63,236 nucleotides of DNA from Bacteroidales bacterium 6E (lineage in GTDB: Bacteria; Bacteroidota; Bacteroidia; Bacteroidales; Prolixibacteraceae), in NCBI GenBank assembly GCA_001270045.2, contig DF970667.1, positions 1 to 63,236 of the forward strand. Reading direction: 5' to 3'. The notes beneath the pieces were generated by a model. The model searched no databases. It had not been told where the DNA came from and worked only from the letters and a program-made list of their open reading frames with translations. A program made the position numbers and the translations under genes. Of the stretch, positions 15,983-23,991 are shown one piece after another; positions within the stretch are counted from its first letter, which is position 1; each line of letters opens with the position of its first letter.

Positions 15983-16552
15983 ATGGACAACAAGCTGATC
16001 TACTATTTCAGGAAATGGACCGATATCTCGGAGGAGGCGGAAGGCATCATCCTCTCGGCGTTTGAGCCGGCATCGGTAAAGAAGAAGAAGGATTTGCTCG
16101 AACCGGGTGAGGTGTGCCAATACCTCTATTTCATCGTCAAGGGTTGTTTAAGGTCGTATTATGTCGACGACAAGGGCCTGGAGCACATTTACCAGATCAG
16201 GCTCGACAACAGCTGGATCAGCGACCTCGGGAGCTTCTTTTCGCAGAAGCCCTCCAAATACTACATCGAATCGCTCGAGGATACCGAGTACCTGCGCATT
16301 TCACACGACCGGCTGGAACAGCTTTACGCCGAGGTGCCGCAATTGGAGCGTTATTTCCGGATCCTGTTTCAGAAAGCCTACGTGAATGCACTAGCGCGAC
16401 TGAATGACACCATGTGGGTGTCGGCCGTCGACCGTTACAACCAAATGCTGAAGGAACAATCCGACATCTTCCAGCGCGTCCCACTGGTGTATATTGCTTC
16501 ATACCTGGGCATTACCCCCGAAAGTCTCAGCCGCATCCGCAGGAAAAGCTGA
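15983..16552 (+). CDS. Crp/Fnr family transcriptional regulator
   Basis: A 189-residue regulator from the ATG at 15983 (a GTG one codon earlier is possible). Residues 10-120 form the cyclic-nucleotide-binding-type barrel (EPGEVCQYLYFIVKGCLRSY, then LDNSWISDLGSFFSQKPS), joined by the dimer helix to a C-terminal helix-turn-helix ending VPLVYIASYLGITPESLSRI. It has no Fnr-type cysteine cluster, and the phosphate-binding loop for cAMP is not conserved, as is usual for the short Crp-like regulators of Bacteroidota. The pirin gene lies upstream and an NTF2-like/YceI operon with a palindromic promoter lies 115 bp downstream, a likely target. Confidence 0.85.
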   Translation: MDNKLIYYFRKWTDISEEAEGIILSAFEPASVKKKKDLLEPGEVCQYLYFIVKGCLRSYYVDDKGLEHIYQIRLDNSWISDLGSFFSQKPSKYYIESLEDTEYLRISHDRLEQLYAEVPQLERYFRILFQKAYVNALARLNDTMWVSAVDRYNQMLKEQSDIFQRVPLVYIASYLGITPESLSRIRRKS

Positions 16553-16622
16553 TCTGTTTTCCGAAACAAATCCCCATTGCCTTAACACAGGTCAATCTCA
16601 TTTCTTACCATAGGTCAAGTGT

Positions 16623-16649
16623 GTGGGGCATACCCCCACCCTATATTTG
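16623..16649 (+). promoter_or_regulatory. Promoter with palindrome GTGGGG-N5-CCCCAC and TATATTTG box
   Basis: The palindrome occupies 16623-16639 and the -7 box TATATTTG 16642-16649; the ATG follows at 16668. A symmetric site two bases upstream of the -7 box would overlap RNA polymerase, so it is probably a repressor or activator site. The adjacent Crp/Fnr-like protein is the obvious candidate, but this is inferred from position only. Confidence 0.5.
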
Positions 16650-16667
16650 CATCGTAACAACAGAGAT

Positions 16668-17051
16668 ATGGCGATGCATAAAATAGATCCGAAAAAATTA
16701 TCGCTCCAGGAGCGGGTCGGGAAGCTGAACGACATGATTGTCGAGGGGTATTTCCTGGAAGCTTTCGAGAAATTCTATTCCGACGACATGGTCCGGCAGG
16801 ACAACCACCACCGGTTGGTGGTCGGGAAAGACGCCTGCCGCTCACAAGAAGAATATCTGGTCACGGGCATTACCGAATTCAGGTCAGCCCGCGTCAAAAA
16901 CGTGGTCTATGGCAACGACATCTCGGTTGTCGAATGGGAATTCGATTACACCCACGAAGTGCATGGCGATTGCAAATACAGCCACATTGCCATACAACAG
17001 TGGAATTGCGACGGACAAATCATAAATGAAATAATTTACAACAACAATTAA
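16668..17051 (+). CDS. SnoaL/NTF2-like protein
   Basis: A 127-residue protein starting MAMHKIDPKK. The alpha-plus-beta cone of the NTF2 superfamily can be followed: helices LQERVGKLNDMIVEGYFLEA and FEKFYSDDMVRQDN, then strands FRSARVKNVVYG, ISVVEWEFDYTHE and YSHIAIQQWNCDGQIINEII. Family members are small-molecule-binding proteins or enzymes such as cyclases, isomerases and dehydratases; no catalytic residue decides the role here. A frame upstream from a GTG at 16623 is rejected because it would include the promoter box. The YceI gene follows after 12 bp, so the two form an operon. Confidence 0.8.
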   Translation: MAMHKIDPKKLSLQERVGKLNDMIVEGYFLEAFEKFYSDDMVRQDNHHRLVVGKDACRSQEEYLVTGITEFRSARVKNVVYGNDISVVEWEFDYTHEVHGDCKYSHIAIQQWNCDGQIINEIIYNNN

Positions 17052-17063
17052 AATTTTGGAAAA

Positions 17064-17630
17064 ATGAAAAAACTTAGATTAGTGTTAGTGCTGGTATTGG
17101 CAGCGAGTGTAGCGGTTTTTGCGCAGAAAAAGGAAGTGAACAACACGGCGTCGACCGTGAAATGGACCGGAAAAAAGATCATCGGGGGAGCCCACGATGG
17201 AGCCATCAAGGTAAAAAGCGGATATTTTGAATTCAACAACGACCAGATCGTCAAGGGAGAAGTGGTCATGGACATGAATTCCATCACCAATGCCGACCTG
17301 GCCGACCAGGAGTACAACCAGAAGTTGGTCGGGCACCTGAAATCAGACGATTTCTTTGGGGTTGAAAAGTACCCGACCGCCAGATTCGTGGTAACCAACG
17401 CCACCAAATTTGCAAATGGAAAGGCCACGGTAAACGGAAACCTCACCATCAAAGGCAAGACCGAAAAGATCAGTTTCGACGTGGTGAAGGAAGGAAACGC
17501 CTACAAGGCAAAAGTTGATGTCGACCGCTCAAAATATGATGTCCGTTATGGCTCCAACTCTTTCTTCGGAAACCTGGGCGACAATGCCATTGCCGACATC
17601 TTCACGCTCGACATTGCTTTGGTATTATAA
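17064..17630 (+). CDS. YceI family periplasmic protein
   Basis: A 188-residue protein with signal peptide MKKLRLVLVLVLAASVAVFA followed by a lipocalin-like YceI barrel: STVKWTGKKIIGGAHDG, IKVKSGYFEFNND, GEVVMDMNSI, LVGHLKSDDFFGVEKYPTAR, and the closing RSKYDVRYGSNSFFGNLGD. Members bind long polyisoprenoids such as ubiquinone precursors in a central tunnel and are often induced by base or stress. It is the second gene of the NTF2-like/YceI operon and is followed by a strong terminator. Confidence 0.92.
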   Translation: MKKLRLVLVLVLAASVAVFAQKKEVNNTASTVKWTGKKIIGGAHDGAIKVKSGYFEFNNDQIVKGEVVMDMNSITNADLADQEYNQKLVGHLKSDDFFGVEKYPTARFVVTNATKFANGKATVNGNLTIKGKTEKISFDVVKEGNAYKAKVDVDRSKYDVRYGSNSFFGNLGDNAIADIFTLDIALVL

Positions 17631-17658
17631 TCCGGATTAGCAACTTTTCAGCATATAC

Positions 17659-17699
17659 AGGAGTTCCGTAGCCGAAAGGGTTACGGAACTCCTCTTTTT
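17659..17699 (+). terminator. Intrinsic terminator after the YceI gene
   Basis: AGGAGTTCCGTA (17659-17670) pairs perfectly with TACGGAACTCCT (17682-17693) around an eleven-base loop and is followed by CTTTTT. It also sits just beyond the 3' end of the convergent response-regulator gene and may serve both. Confidence 0.9.
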
Positions 17700-17702
17700 A
17701 TC

Positions 17703-18323
17703 CTAAACTATAAACCCGTTCTTTGTGGCCAGGTTGACCAGGGCGGCCACATTCCTGGCCCCGAATTTCTGGAGCAGGTTTTTGCGGTGGGTTTCAACGG
17801 TGGTGTTGCCGATAAAAAGCCTGTCGGCAATTTCCTGGTTGGTGAGTCCGGAGGCAATCAGCTGAAGTACTTCTTTTTCGCGGTGCGTCAAAACGGGCTG
17901 GTTGTCATCGCCTGTTTTTCGTAGCGACAAGGCTGCCTCATGACTCATGAACGATTTGTTTTGCATGGCCATTTCAATCCCTTTTAACAACTCCGATCTG
18001 CCGGCATTCTTCAACAGGTAGCCACTGGCCCCGTTTTCAAGCATTTTTGAAATGTAGCTCTTTTGGTTGAAGGTGCTCAACCCCAAAATATGGATGGCCG
18101 GGTATTTTGTCTTTACCTCGCGGCACAATTCAATTCCGCTTATGTCGGGAAGCCCGATATCCATTAATATCACGTCGGGCTGTGATTTCTGGAGAAAGGC
18201 AAGACACGAGGCAGCATTCATGGCGTGCCCCACCCATTCGATGCCAGGTTCATTGTTCAGCAGGGAACGGATTCCCTCAATGACCATGTAATGATCGTCG
18301 ACTATGAATACCCTTGCTTTCAA
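17703..18323 (-). CDS. LuxR/NarL-type response regulator
   Basis: A 206-residue regulator: receiver domain (1-120) with acidic pair Asp9/Asp10, phospho-acceptor Asp55 in ILMDIGLPD and Lys in FNQKSYI, then a LuxR-type helix-turn-helix (about 142-206) with LTHREKEVLQLIASGLTNQE and TTVETHRKNLLQKF. The only plausible start is a TTG at 18323, because the receiver fold begins at once (KARVFIVDDH) and no ATG or GTG lies nearby. That TTG overlaps the kinase stop as TTGA, so translation is coupled to the histidine kinase. It probably binds the twin palindromes at 20327-20378, upstream of the kinase and of the secreted-protein cluster. Confidence 0.9.
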   Translation of the reverse strand: MKARVFIVDDHYMVIEGIRSLLNNEPGIEWVGHAMNAASCLAFLQKSQPDVILMDIGLPDISGIELCREVKTKYPAIHILGLSTFNQKSYISKMLENGASGYLLKNAGRSELLKGIEMAMQNKSFMSHEAALSLRKTGDDNQPVLTHREKEVLQLIASGLTNQEIADRLFIGNTTVETHRKNLLQKFGARNVAALVNLATKNGFIV

Positions 18324-20278
18324 CCCAGATTGATTTCGATGTGTACTATGGTTCCCTCTCCCGGATTCGACTTTAAATCAAGTTTCCCGCCAAGGTAACC
18401 AATCCGGCTTTGGATATTGCCCCAGCCAATCCCTTTGTTGCCGTCAATCTTTCCGGCATCGAAACCCTTACCGTCATCCTCCACGTCAACCAGCAGGAGA
18501 TTGCCCGATACCGTCACCTGCACCAAAGCTTGCCGGGCCTGAGCATGTTTCAGGATATTGTTGACCAACTCCTGGATAATGCGGTAAACCGATACAGATA
18601 TGGCGTGATCCGGTTTGGCATCTCCCAATCCGAACGATTGGTATGTGATTTTTAACACTCCGCTCTCGTTGATGCCCGAGCAGAAATCATTCAACGCCGC
18701 ATCCAGTCCAAACCGGAAGATGGATTCGGGCATCAGGTTATGGGCCACCCTGCGCATCTCCTTGATGGAAGTGTCGAGCATGTCGAGACTCCGTTCAAAG
18801 ACCCTTGCGTTTTCAGGAGTCATGATCAGATTTTCTTTCATGGATGTAAATGAATATTTGATGCCCGAAAGAAGTCCTCCCAAACCGTCGTGCAGGTCCT
18901 TGGCCAAACGGCTGCGTTCCTGCTCCTCCCCTTTCAGCACCGCTTCGGCTGCCGAAAGCTGCTTCTCGGTTTCAAGCTTGAGTATTTTTTCTTCCTGCAG
19001 GCGGTTTCTTTGCCTGAAATTCCGGTATACCAAAACCAGTATGATGATAATGGAAAGTGACAAAGCCGTCATCCCATGGTTAATGCTTCTACGTTTGGCA
19101 ATCTCCAGTTCCTGCAACCTGACCTGTGCATCCTTCTTTTCGGTTTCATATTTTTTCTCCAGATCAAGGACAAACTTTTTTCGTTCCTCACTTTGCAAGG
19201 TATCCTTTAGAACGTTGTATTTCTGCAGCGATTCATAGGCCTGGGGGAAATTGCCGGTGGCCGCGTAAATGTCGCTGAGCGTGCCGTAGCCTTCTTTCAT
19301 GAACACCTGTATGGAATCCTGTTCCGCAATTTCGAGCCCCATTTTCACGTATTTTTCAGCCTGGCCATAGTCCTTTTGCTGCAAATACACGTAACCGATT
19401 TGCATCAGTGGCTCGGTCATATTCCAGCATGACCCTGTCTGTGCGGCATTGTCATGGCTCTTTTGGTAATAAACCACGGCACTGTCATATTGCTGGACAT
19501 TTTGGAAGGCATTGGCCTTCACCAGGAAATAATTCTGCTTGCGCGAAAAATCATATTTATCGCTAAAATAGGGAGTGGCCGAGTCGGCAGCCGCCAGCGC
19601 CGAGGTAAAATCCCATATCTCAGTGTAGTAATTCGACTTCCTCAAATAGGAAAGCATGATGATGTCCTTGTCGCCCGACAGCCTGCCATATGTCACACCC
19701 TTGTCGACATATTCCTTTTGCTTTTCTGTCAATTGCAGGCGCTGATAAGTCGTTGCCAGGTTGATGCAGGTGATGGCAAGGCTCCGGTACTTTTTCAGCT
19801 CCTCCAGGATCTCGATGGATTGCAACGATGCAACAACCGCCGAGTCGGTTTTTTCAACCGATTGGTAATAGCTGGCAAGGCCGCCATATAAGGTTCCAAG
19901 TTGTGATTTGGCATTGTGGTGTGTCGAGCCCTTGAGCAACGCAATCGAGCGCTTAAGGTTATTGAACTGCCCATCCCTATCGCCTGACAGATACAAGGGT
20001 GTCGCTTCGTAATACAACGCCAGGGCGGCGTAATAGTCCAAATTGCGCGACAACGAGAAATCAACGGCCTCCTTATACAAGGAGTGTGCCTGGTCCAGGT
20101 CGAGCGGTTCAGTGTACATGGCCAGTAATACCATGTTGTAAGCCCTCACGGTATCAGGGATTTCGCTGCCAAGCATCGTCCGGATGCTGTCGGCTGGCTG
20201 TTGTTGCGCCGACACGGTCAGACCGGCAAATCCCAGCAGAAAGGTCAATAAAAAATGCTTACCCCTGTACATGGCCAT
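18320..20278 (-). CDS. TPR sensor histidine kinase (HisKA_3 type)
   Basis: A 652-residue sensor. After a signal peptide (HFLLTFLLGFAGLTVSAQQ) the periplasmic part (about 30-385) is a series of tetratricopeptide repeats, for example SAVVASLQSIEILEELKKYR and KDYGQAEKYVKMGLEIAEQD. One membrane helix (MTALSLSIIIILVLVYRNF) leads to a coiled coil, then the dimerisation/phospho-acceptor domain with His463 in LAKDLHDGLGGLL and a HATPase domain with VEDDGKGFDAGK and GIGWGNIQSRI. This is the NarX/LytS-like arrangement that partners LuxR-type regulators, and the regulator gene overlaps it by four bases. Periplasmic TPRs suggest that it senses a protein or peptide. It is divergent from the seven-gene exported cluster. 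Confidence 0.9.
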   Translation of the reverse strand: MAMYRGKHFLLTFLLGFAGLTVSAQQQPADSIRTMLGSEIPDTVRAYNMVLLAMYTEPLDLDQAHSLYKEAVDFSLSRNLDYYAALALYYEATPLYLSGDRDGQFNNLKRSIALLKGSTHHNAKSQLGTLYGGLASYYQSVEKTDSAVVASLQSIEILEELKKYRSLAITCINLATTYQRLQLTEKQKEYVDKGVTYGRLSGDKDIIMLSYLRKSNYYTEIWDFTSALAAADSATPYFSDKYDFSRKQNYFLVKANAFQNVQQYDSAVVYYQKSHDNAAQTGSCWNMTEPLMQIGYVYLQQKDYGQAEKYVKMGLEIAEQDSIQVFMKEGYGTLSDIYAATGNFPQAYESLQKYNVLKDTLQSEERKKFVLDLEKKYETEKKDAQVRLQELEIAKRRSINHGMTALSLSIIIILVLVYRNFRQRNRLQEEKILKLETEKQLSAAEAVLKGEEQERSRLAKDLHDGLGGLLSGIKYSFTSMKENLIMTPENARVFERSLDMLDTSIKEMRRVAHNLMPESIFRFGLDAALNDFCSGINESGVLKITYQSFGLGDAKPDHAISVSVYRIIQELVNNILKHAQARQALVQVTVSGNLLLVDVEDDGKGFDAGKIDGNKGIGWGNIQSRIGYLGGKLDLKSNPGEGTIVHIEINLG

Positions 20279-20326
20279 GTGAATTTCGGATGATCCAAAT
20301 TAAGCATTTTAAGCATGTGAATTTAC

Positions 20327-20378
20327 TCCTGTTTTTACAGGATTTTATAAAAGACAAAAATATCCTGTTTTTACAGGA
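20327..20378. promoter_or_regulatory. Twin palindromes TCCTGT-TTTT-ACAGGA
   Basis: Two identical 16-base palindromes lie at 20327-20342 and 20363-20378, 36 bp apart, in the 161-bp space between the divergent kinase operon and the first exported-protein gene. Identical paired sites at a divergent promoter are typical of transcription factor binding; the LuxR-type regulator encoded next door is the natural candidate. Confidence 0.7.
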
Positions 20379-20439
20379 GAAAATCGGCCGGGTAGTCGCC
20401 TTAAGTTTACCAAAGTAATCACCATCAAAATTTTAGACC

Positions 20440-21414
20440 ATGAAAAAACGATTTCTGCTTATTCCTTTGATGCTGTTGAGCGTATTGTCGATGGCACAAA
20501 ACGGCCGTGTGAAAATATATTTTGCGGGATTTGTCTGTGACAAGGAGACCTGGGATGATGCCTTGCAACTCGATGGCAAGGGAGATGAGGTTTTTTTGAA
20601 TTTCAATTTTTCGCTGGCAGGTCCCGATGGAGCCATAAAGCAATCCTTTTCCTATAAGACACCTACCTACGGCGATGCCACAGGGCAGTTTTCAAACCGC
20701 ATCAGCGCAGGATCGTGCACCGACATGTTTGGGGGAAACCGGGGTGGCATAAAGGCAGGTGACCGCTATTCGGCCAACGATGTCATTGCCGAGTTTGACA
20801 TGGGCAGCCGGGATGTGCTCACCGTGATCCCCACCATTTGGGAATGGGATCCCGGACAGGATGTGATGAATCCCGTGTTAAACAAGCTCCATGGAATGGC
20901 AACCGACATCAACCGTGAAACCTCAAAAATCTTTGCGTCGCCCGACGGGACTGCCAGTCCGGTGATCAGCACCTTTGGCGATGTGTCACGCTTCATATTC
21001 CCCCTGACCAACCTTTTCAGTGCCGATTTCTATTCCACCGTGCAATCGGTAATCGGACAACAAGGCACACGGCCCATAGGGATATCGGGCAACGGGAACT
21101 ATGTCCCCAACCTCGTGGTGCTCACCCCCCAGGCCATGAATAATTTCCTGAACACCAATGTCGGATTTGGCACCGGCATATTCACGGTCAAATACTTTGA
21201 GGAAGAGCTCGGCAACACACGCGAGCACGGCAATTACCTGATCCTGCTGCGAGCCGAATATACCCCCGGAACGGTCAATGCAACCGTTGCGGCTCCCTCT
21301 TCGGGCACCATTCTTGCACCTTCGGCGCCCACCATGCAGCAAACCTCCTCCCCTGTTCAAATGACAGCCCCCCGGTCGGTACCTGCCGACCGAACCATCA
21401 GGCAACGCCGGTAA
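20440..21414 (+). CDS. Exported protein of unknown function, cluster gene 1
   Basis: A 324-residue protein with signal peptide MKKRFLLIPLMLLSVLSMAQ. The mature part starts with a beta-rich region (RVKIYFAGFVCDKETWDDAL, EVFLNFNFSLAG) that looks like a C2/Ig-like sandwich, then VIAEFDMGSRDVLTVIPTIW, and a long loop-rich middle with two Cys in the first 100 residues. The last 45 residues are rich in Ala, Pro, Ser, Thr and Gln and end in IRQRR, a low-complexity tail. No known family is recognised. It is first of seven co-directed exported genes, 26-64 bp or less apart in the first part, and is preceded by the twin palindromes. Confidence 0.65.
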   Translation: MKKRFLLIPLMLLSVLSMAQNGRVKIYFAGFVCDKETWDDALQLDGKGDEVFLNFNFSLAGPDGAIKQSFSYKTPTYGDATGQFSNRISAGSCTDMFGGNRGGIKAGDRYSANDVIAEFDMGSRDVLTVIPTIWEWDPGQDVMNPVLNKLHGMATDINRETSKIFASPDGTASPVISTFGDVSRFIFPLTNLFSADFYSTVQSVIGQQGTRPIGISGNGNYVPNLVVLTPQAMNNFLNTNVGFGTGIFTVKYFEEELGNTREHGNYLILLRAEYTPGTVNATVAAPSSGTILAPSAPTMQQTSSPVQMTAPRSVPADRTIRQRR

Positions 21415-21466
21415 CCGCCAATCCACATCAGAAGATTTGAAATAACACATCATTTAATCCAGGGAT

Positions 21467-22675
21467 ATGAAAAAGATGATCGCTGCACTGTTTATCATGG
21501 CTTGCACACTCATGGTTTTTGCACAGAGAAATGTAGTCCCGGTACCCCGTACCCAAATGCTCGAGATGTTACTCCCCGAGGGCAGCCGGCAGGATTTACG
21601 GTTCCTTTCCGTGGCTGCCGCCGGCACCTTCCTGGCCATGTCGACCGAATCCCAAAACCTGGAAATCAAGAAGGCCGAAGTCTATATCATACCTTCATCC
21701 TCCCGGTTAACCGGCGACGACATCATAAGGCGACTCACCGCCAACGGCTATGGGGCAACGGTCGACGCTACCGATCCCAAGGTGATGTGGTTTTCGAAGG
21801 ACAACAGCCATTGGATGGTTTATTTTTCGGCTGAAGCCAATGAAACCAACCTCTATATCGGACAGACAAACCAAGGCCCCGGATATGCGCAAAACAACCG
21901 GCAGCCCCTATTTGAGGCCAGCAACCAGCCAATATCATCTGGTGTTTCCCAAACCATCGGGCCGACACCTTCGCACATCCCCCCGCTGGCAGGCAGGCAA
22001 GCCGTATCACGGCAACCAACTGTGCCCCAAAGGGACCAAGGGATGGTGGTTTACGACCTCGACAGCAACCTGTACCATGTGGTTCAACTGGGGAACCTTT
22101 ACTGGCTGAAGGAAAACTTGCGGACCACCCAATACAAAGATACCACCCGTATAGCCACCGGACTGTCGGCTGAAGAGTGGTCGAAGACTAAAACAGGGGC
22201 TTATGCGATGTACGACGACAAGCCCGCAAACAGGATCAAATACGGACTGCTCTATAACGGCTATGCCGCAGCATCAGGGAAGCTTTGTCCCGAAGGCTGG
22301 CATGTGGCCACCGACGCCGACTGGCGTGAACTGGAGAAGTTCCTGGGCATTCCGGAACAAGAGCTTGAGCGGACCGGAGAAAGGGGCAACATCGCACCCA
22401 AAATGAAAACCACCCACGATTGGAACCCATCGGCATTTACCAGCGATAATTCCAGCGGTTTATCCATCCTGCCCGCCGGTGCAAGGCTCGACAATGGAGA
22501 ATACACCACGCTCAACCAATACGGGAACTTCTGGACATCGACCGTTTACGACGACCGCTACGGCTTGCTTTACCTCTGGAACCACCATGTCCATTACAAC
22601 ACCAACGCCGTGGGAAGAATCTACACCCTTGCCCAAAACGGCTATTCATGCCGGTGCGTCAAGGACAAGGACTGA
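21467..22675 (+). CDS. Exported FISUMP-domain protein, cluster gene 2
   Basis: A 402-residue protein with signal peptide MKKMIAALFIMACTLMVFAQ. Residues 30-150 form an unrecognised domain with LTGDDIIRRLTANGYGATVD and HWMVYFSAEANETNLYIGQ. A Pro/Gln-rich linker (about 150-195) leads to a C-terminal FISUMP domain (about 200-400; 'Fibrobacter succinogenes major paralogous' domain): GNLYWLKENLRTTQYKD, GKLCPEGWHVATDADWRELE, NSSGLSILPAGARLDNG, FWTSTVYDDRYGLLYLW and GYSCRCVKDKD. FISUMP is related to the C-type-lectin-like FGE/SUMF fold and is common on surface proteins of Bacteroidota; its ligand is unknown. Gene spacing suggests co-transcription with its neighbours. Confidence 0.85.
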   Translation: MKKMIAALFIMACTLMVFAQRNVVPVPRTQMLEMLLPEGSRQDLRFLSVAAAGTFLAMSTESQNLEIKKAEVYIIPSSSRLTGDDIIRRLTANGYGATVDATDPKVMWFSKDNSHWMVYFSAEANETNLYIGQTNQGPGYAQNNRQPLFEASNQPISSGVSQTIGPTPSHIPPLAGRQAVSRQPTVPQRDQGMVVYDLDSNLYHVVQLGNLYWLKENLRTTQYKDTTRIATGLSAEEWSKTKTGAYAMYDDKPANRIKYGLLYNGYAAASGKLCPEGWHVATDADWRELEKFLGIPEQELERTGERGNIAPKMKTTHDWNPSAFTSDNSSGLSILPAGARLDNGEYTTLNQYGNFWTSTVYDDRYGLLYLWNHHVHYNTNAVGRIYTLAQNGYSCRCVKDKD

Positions 22676-22739
22676 CCCATGAACAGAGTTGAGCTTATAA
22701 AACACCCAAAATAAATCATCATTGAAAATTACCTGAAAT

Positions 22740-23990
22740 ATGAAAGGATTAGGCACAAAAGTTAAAACAGCGACATGGCTTTTGGTTTTTATCATTCTGG
22801 CGTTTACGGCCGGGGCACAAAACCCGGATGAAAAGAAACCGGAAAAGAAGGGACTGGCATCGAAGCTGAAGCAGGTTAAAATTCCTGATGGTCTTGGACC
22901 CAGAATCCCCGGGCTTTCCAAAATCCTCACCGAAGAAAAGAGTCAGGAAGAGGGCGAATCCGAACAATCGGAGGAAGAGGCAAAGTTCGACGAGGACGAG
23001 GAGGATCCGGACAAGATGATGGAAAAGATGATCAGGCAGCTGGGACATGATCCGGAAATTGTAAAACAAATGATGGATGAAGAGAACCCGGATGCCGACC
23101 CCAGAGCTATCGTCAATCCCGATCCAGGGGTTTTGGCCGGAATACAACCAACCCCCCGCAACCAGGGTGAACTGGTTACGTACCTGAAAACATTTGATGC
23201 TGGTGCCGACCAGGCCATTAGTCCGGAAACGGCCAAACAGGCCGGACCTTATGTCGGCAAGGGGAAACAGACCAAAGATGCGGCCTATGTGTTCTGGCTG
23301 AACGGGAAACAGGAGGCTGCCGCCTATTGGTACACCCTCTATTTATTGCCCCAGGATCCTACCGGCCACAACTACCGGCTGTATGCCGATTACCTGGCCA
23401 CCATCGCACGCCTGAAGAATTCATATCCCTACCCCGTACCACCCCTATACACCGGCAACGGTTGCGAGATCAAACAACAAGTGACCGTTACCCCCCGGGG
23501 GAAACTGGCACAATGGGAAGACACGCATTGCGCAACTTATTGGGACCTCGATTTCCATCTGGTTAAAAGCAAGTTTACCTGCAAGGAGGTCCAGATAACG
23601 GCCTCAGTCGAGGGAGTCGAATTTGGGGTTGGACAAAAATACGATCCTACCTCCCTCGAAACGATCGAACACTCCATCCTGTTCGGCGGCGAAATCGGGA
23701 AGTCGGCCACCACCCTTGGAAATCATCTTGAGGTGGGTGTCAGTGCGGGAGCGGTTGCCACCATAAAATTCGATGGCAGCTGGAACATCAAGGATGTCGC
23801 CATAAAAGTATCGGCAGGCGCAGAACTCGGCATGCATGTTCCCGACTCATCCGATCCCGGCGACAGCGGTCCCGACATCCGACAAGCGGCATCCGTTGGG
23901 GTATCGGGAGGATACGAAATGTCCATTCTGACTGGATTCAGGGGAGAGGCCCCCCAGGTAAACAGTATCGGTAACATCTTTAACAGGTAA
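22740..23990 (+). CDS. Exported acidic-linker protein with C-terminal beta domain, cluster gene 3
   Basis: A 416-residue protein. The leader is MKGLGTKVKTATWLLVFIIL, cleaved near TAGAQ. Residues 60-95 are a strongly acidic stretch (GESEQSEEEAKFDEDEEDPD), then helices rich in Met, a segment with single-TPR look (AAYVFWLNGKQEAAAYWYTL) and, from about 280, a beta-rich domain ending in the motif TIKFDGSWNIKDVAIKVSAG. The same C-terminal layout (FDGxxxxxDVxxKxxAGA) recurs in cluster gene 6, so the two are paralogous at least in this domain. The stop is one base before the next ATG, which implies translational coupling with gene 4. No known family. Confidence 0.65.
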   Translation: MKGLGTKVKTATWLLVFIILAFTAGAQNPDEKKPEKKGLASKLKQVKIPDGLGPRIPGLSKILTEEKSQEEGESEQSEEEAKFDEDEEDPDKMMEKMIRQLGHDPEIVKQMMDEENPDADPRAIVNPDPGVLAGIQPTPRNQGELVTYLKTFDAGADQAISPETAKQAGPYVGKGKQTKDAAYVFWLNGKQEAAAYWYTLYLLPQDPTGHNYRLYADYLATIARLKNSYPYPVPPLYTGNGCEIKQQVTVTPRGKLAQWEDTHCATYWDLDFHLVKSKFTCKEVQITASVEGVEFGVGQKYDPTSLETIEHSILFGGEIGKSATTLGNHLEVGVSAGAVATIKFDGSWNIKDVAIKVSAGAELGMHVPDSSDPGDSGPDIRQAASVGVSGGYEMSILTGFRGEAPQVNSIGNIFNR

Positions 23991-23991
23991 C

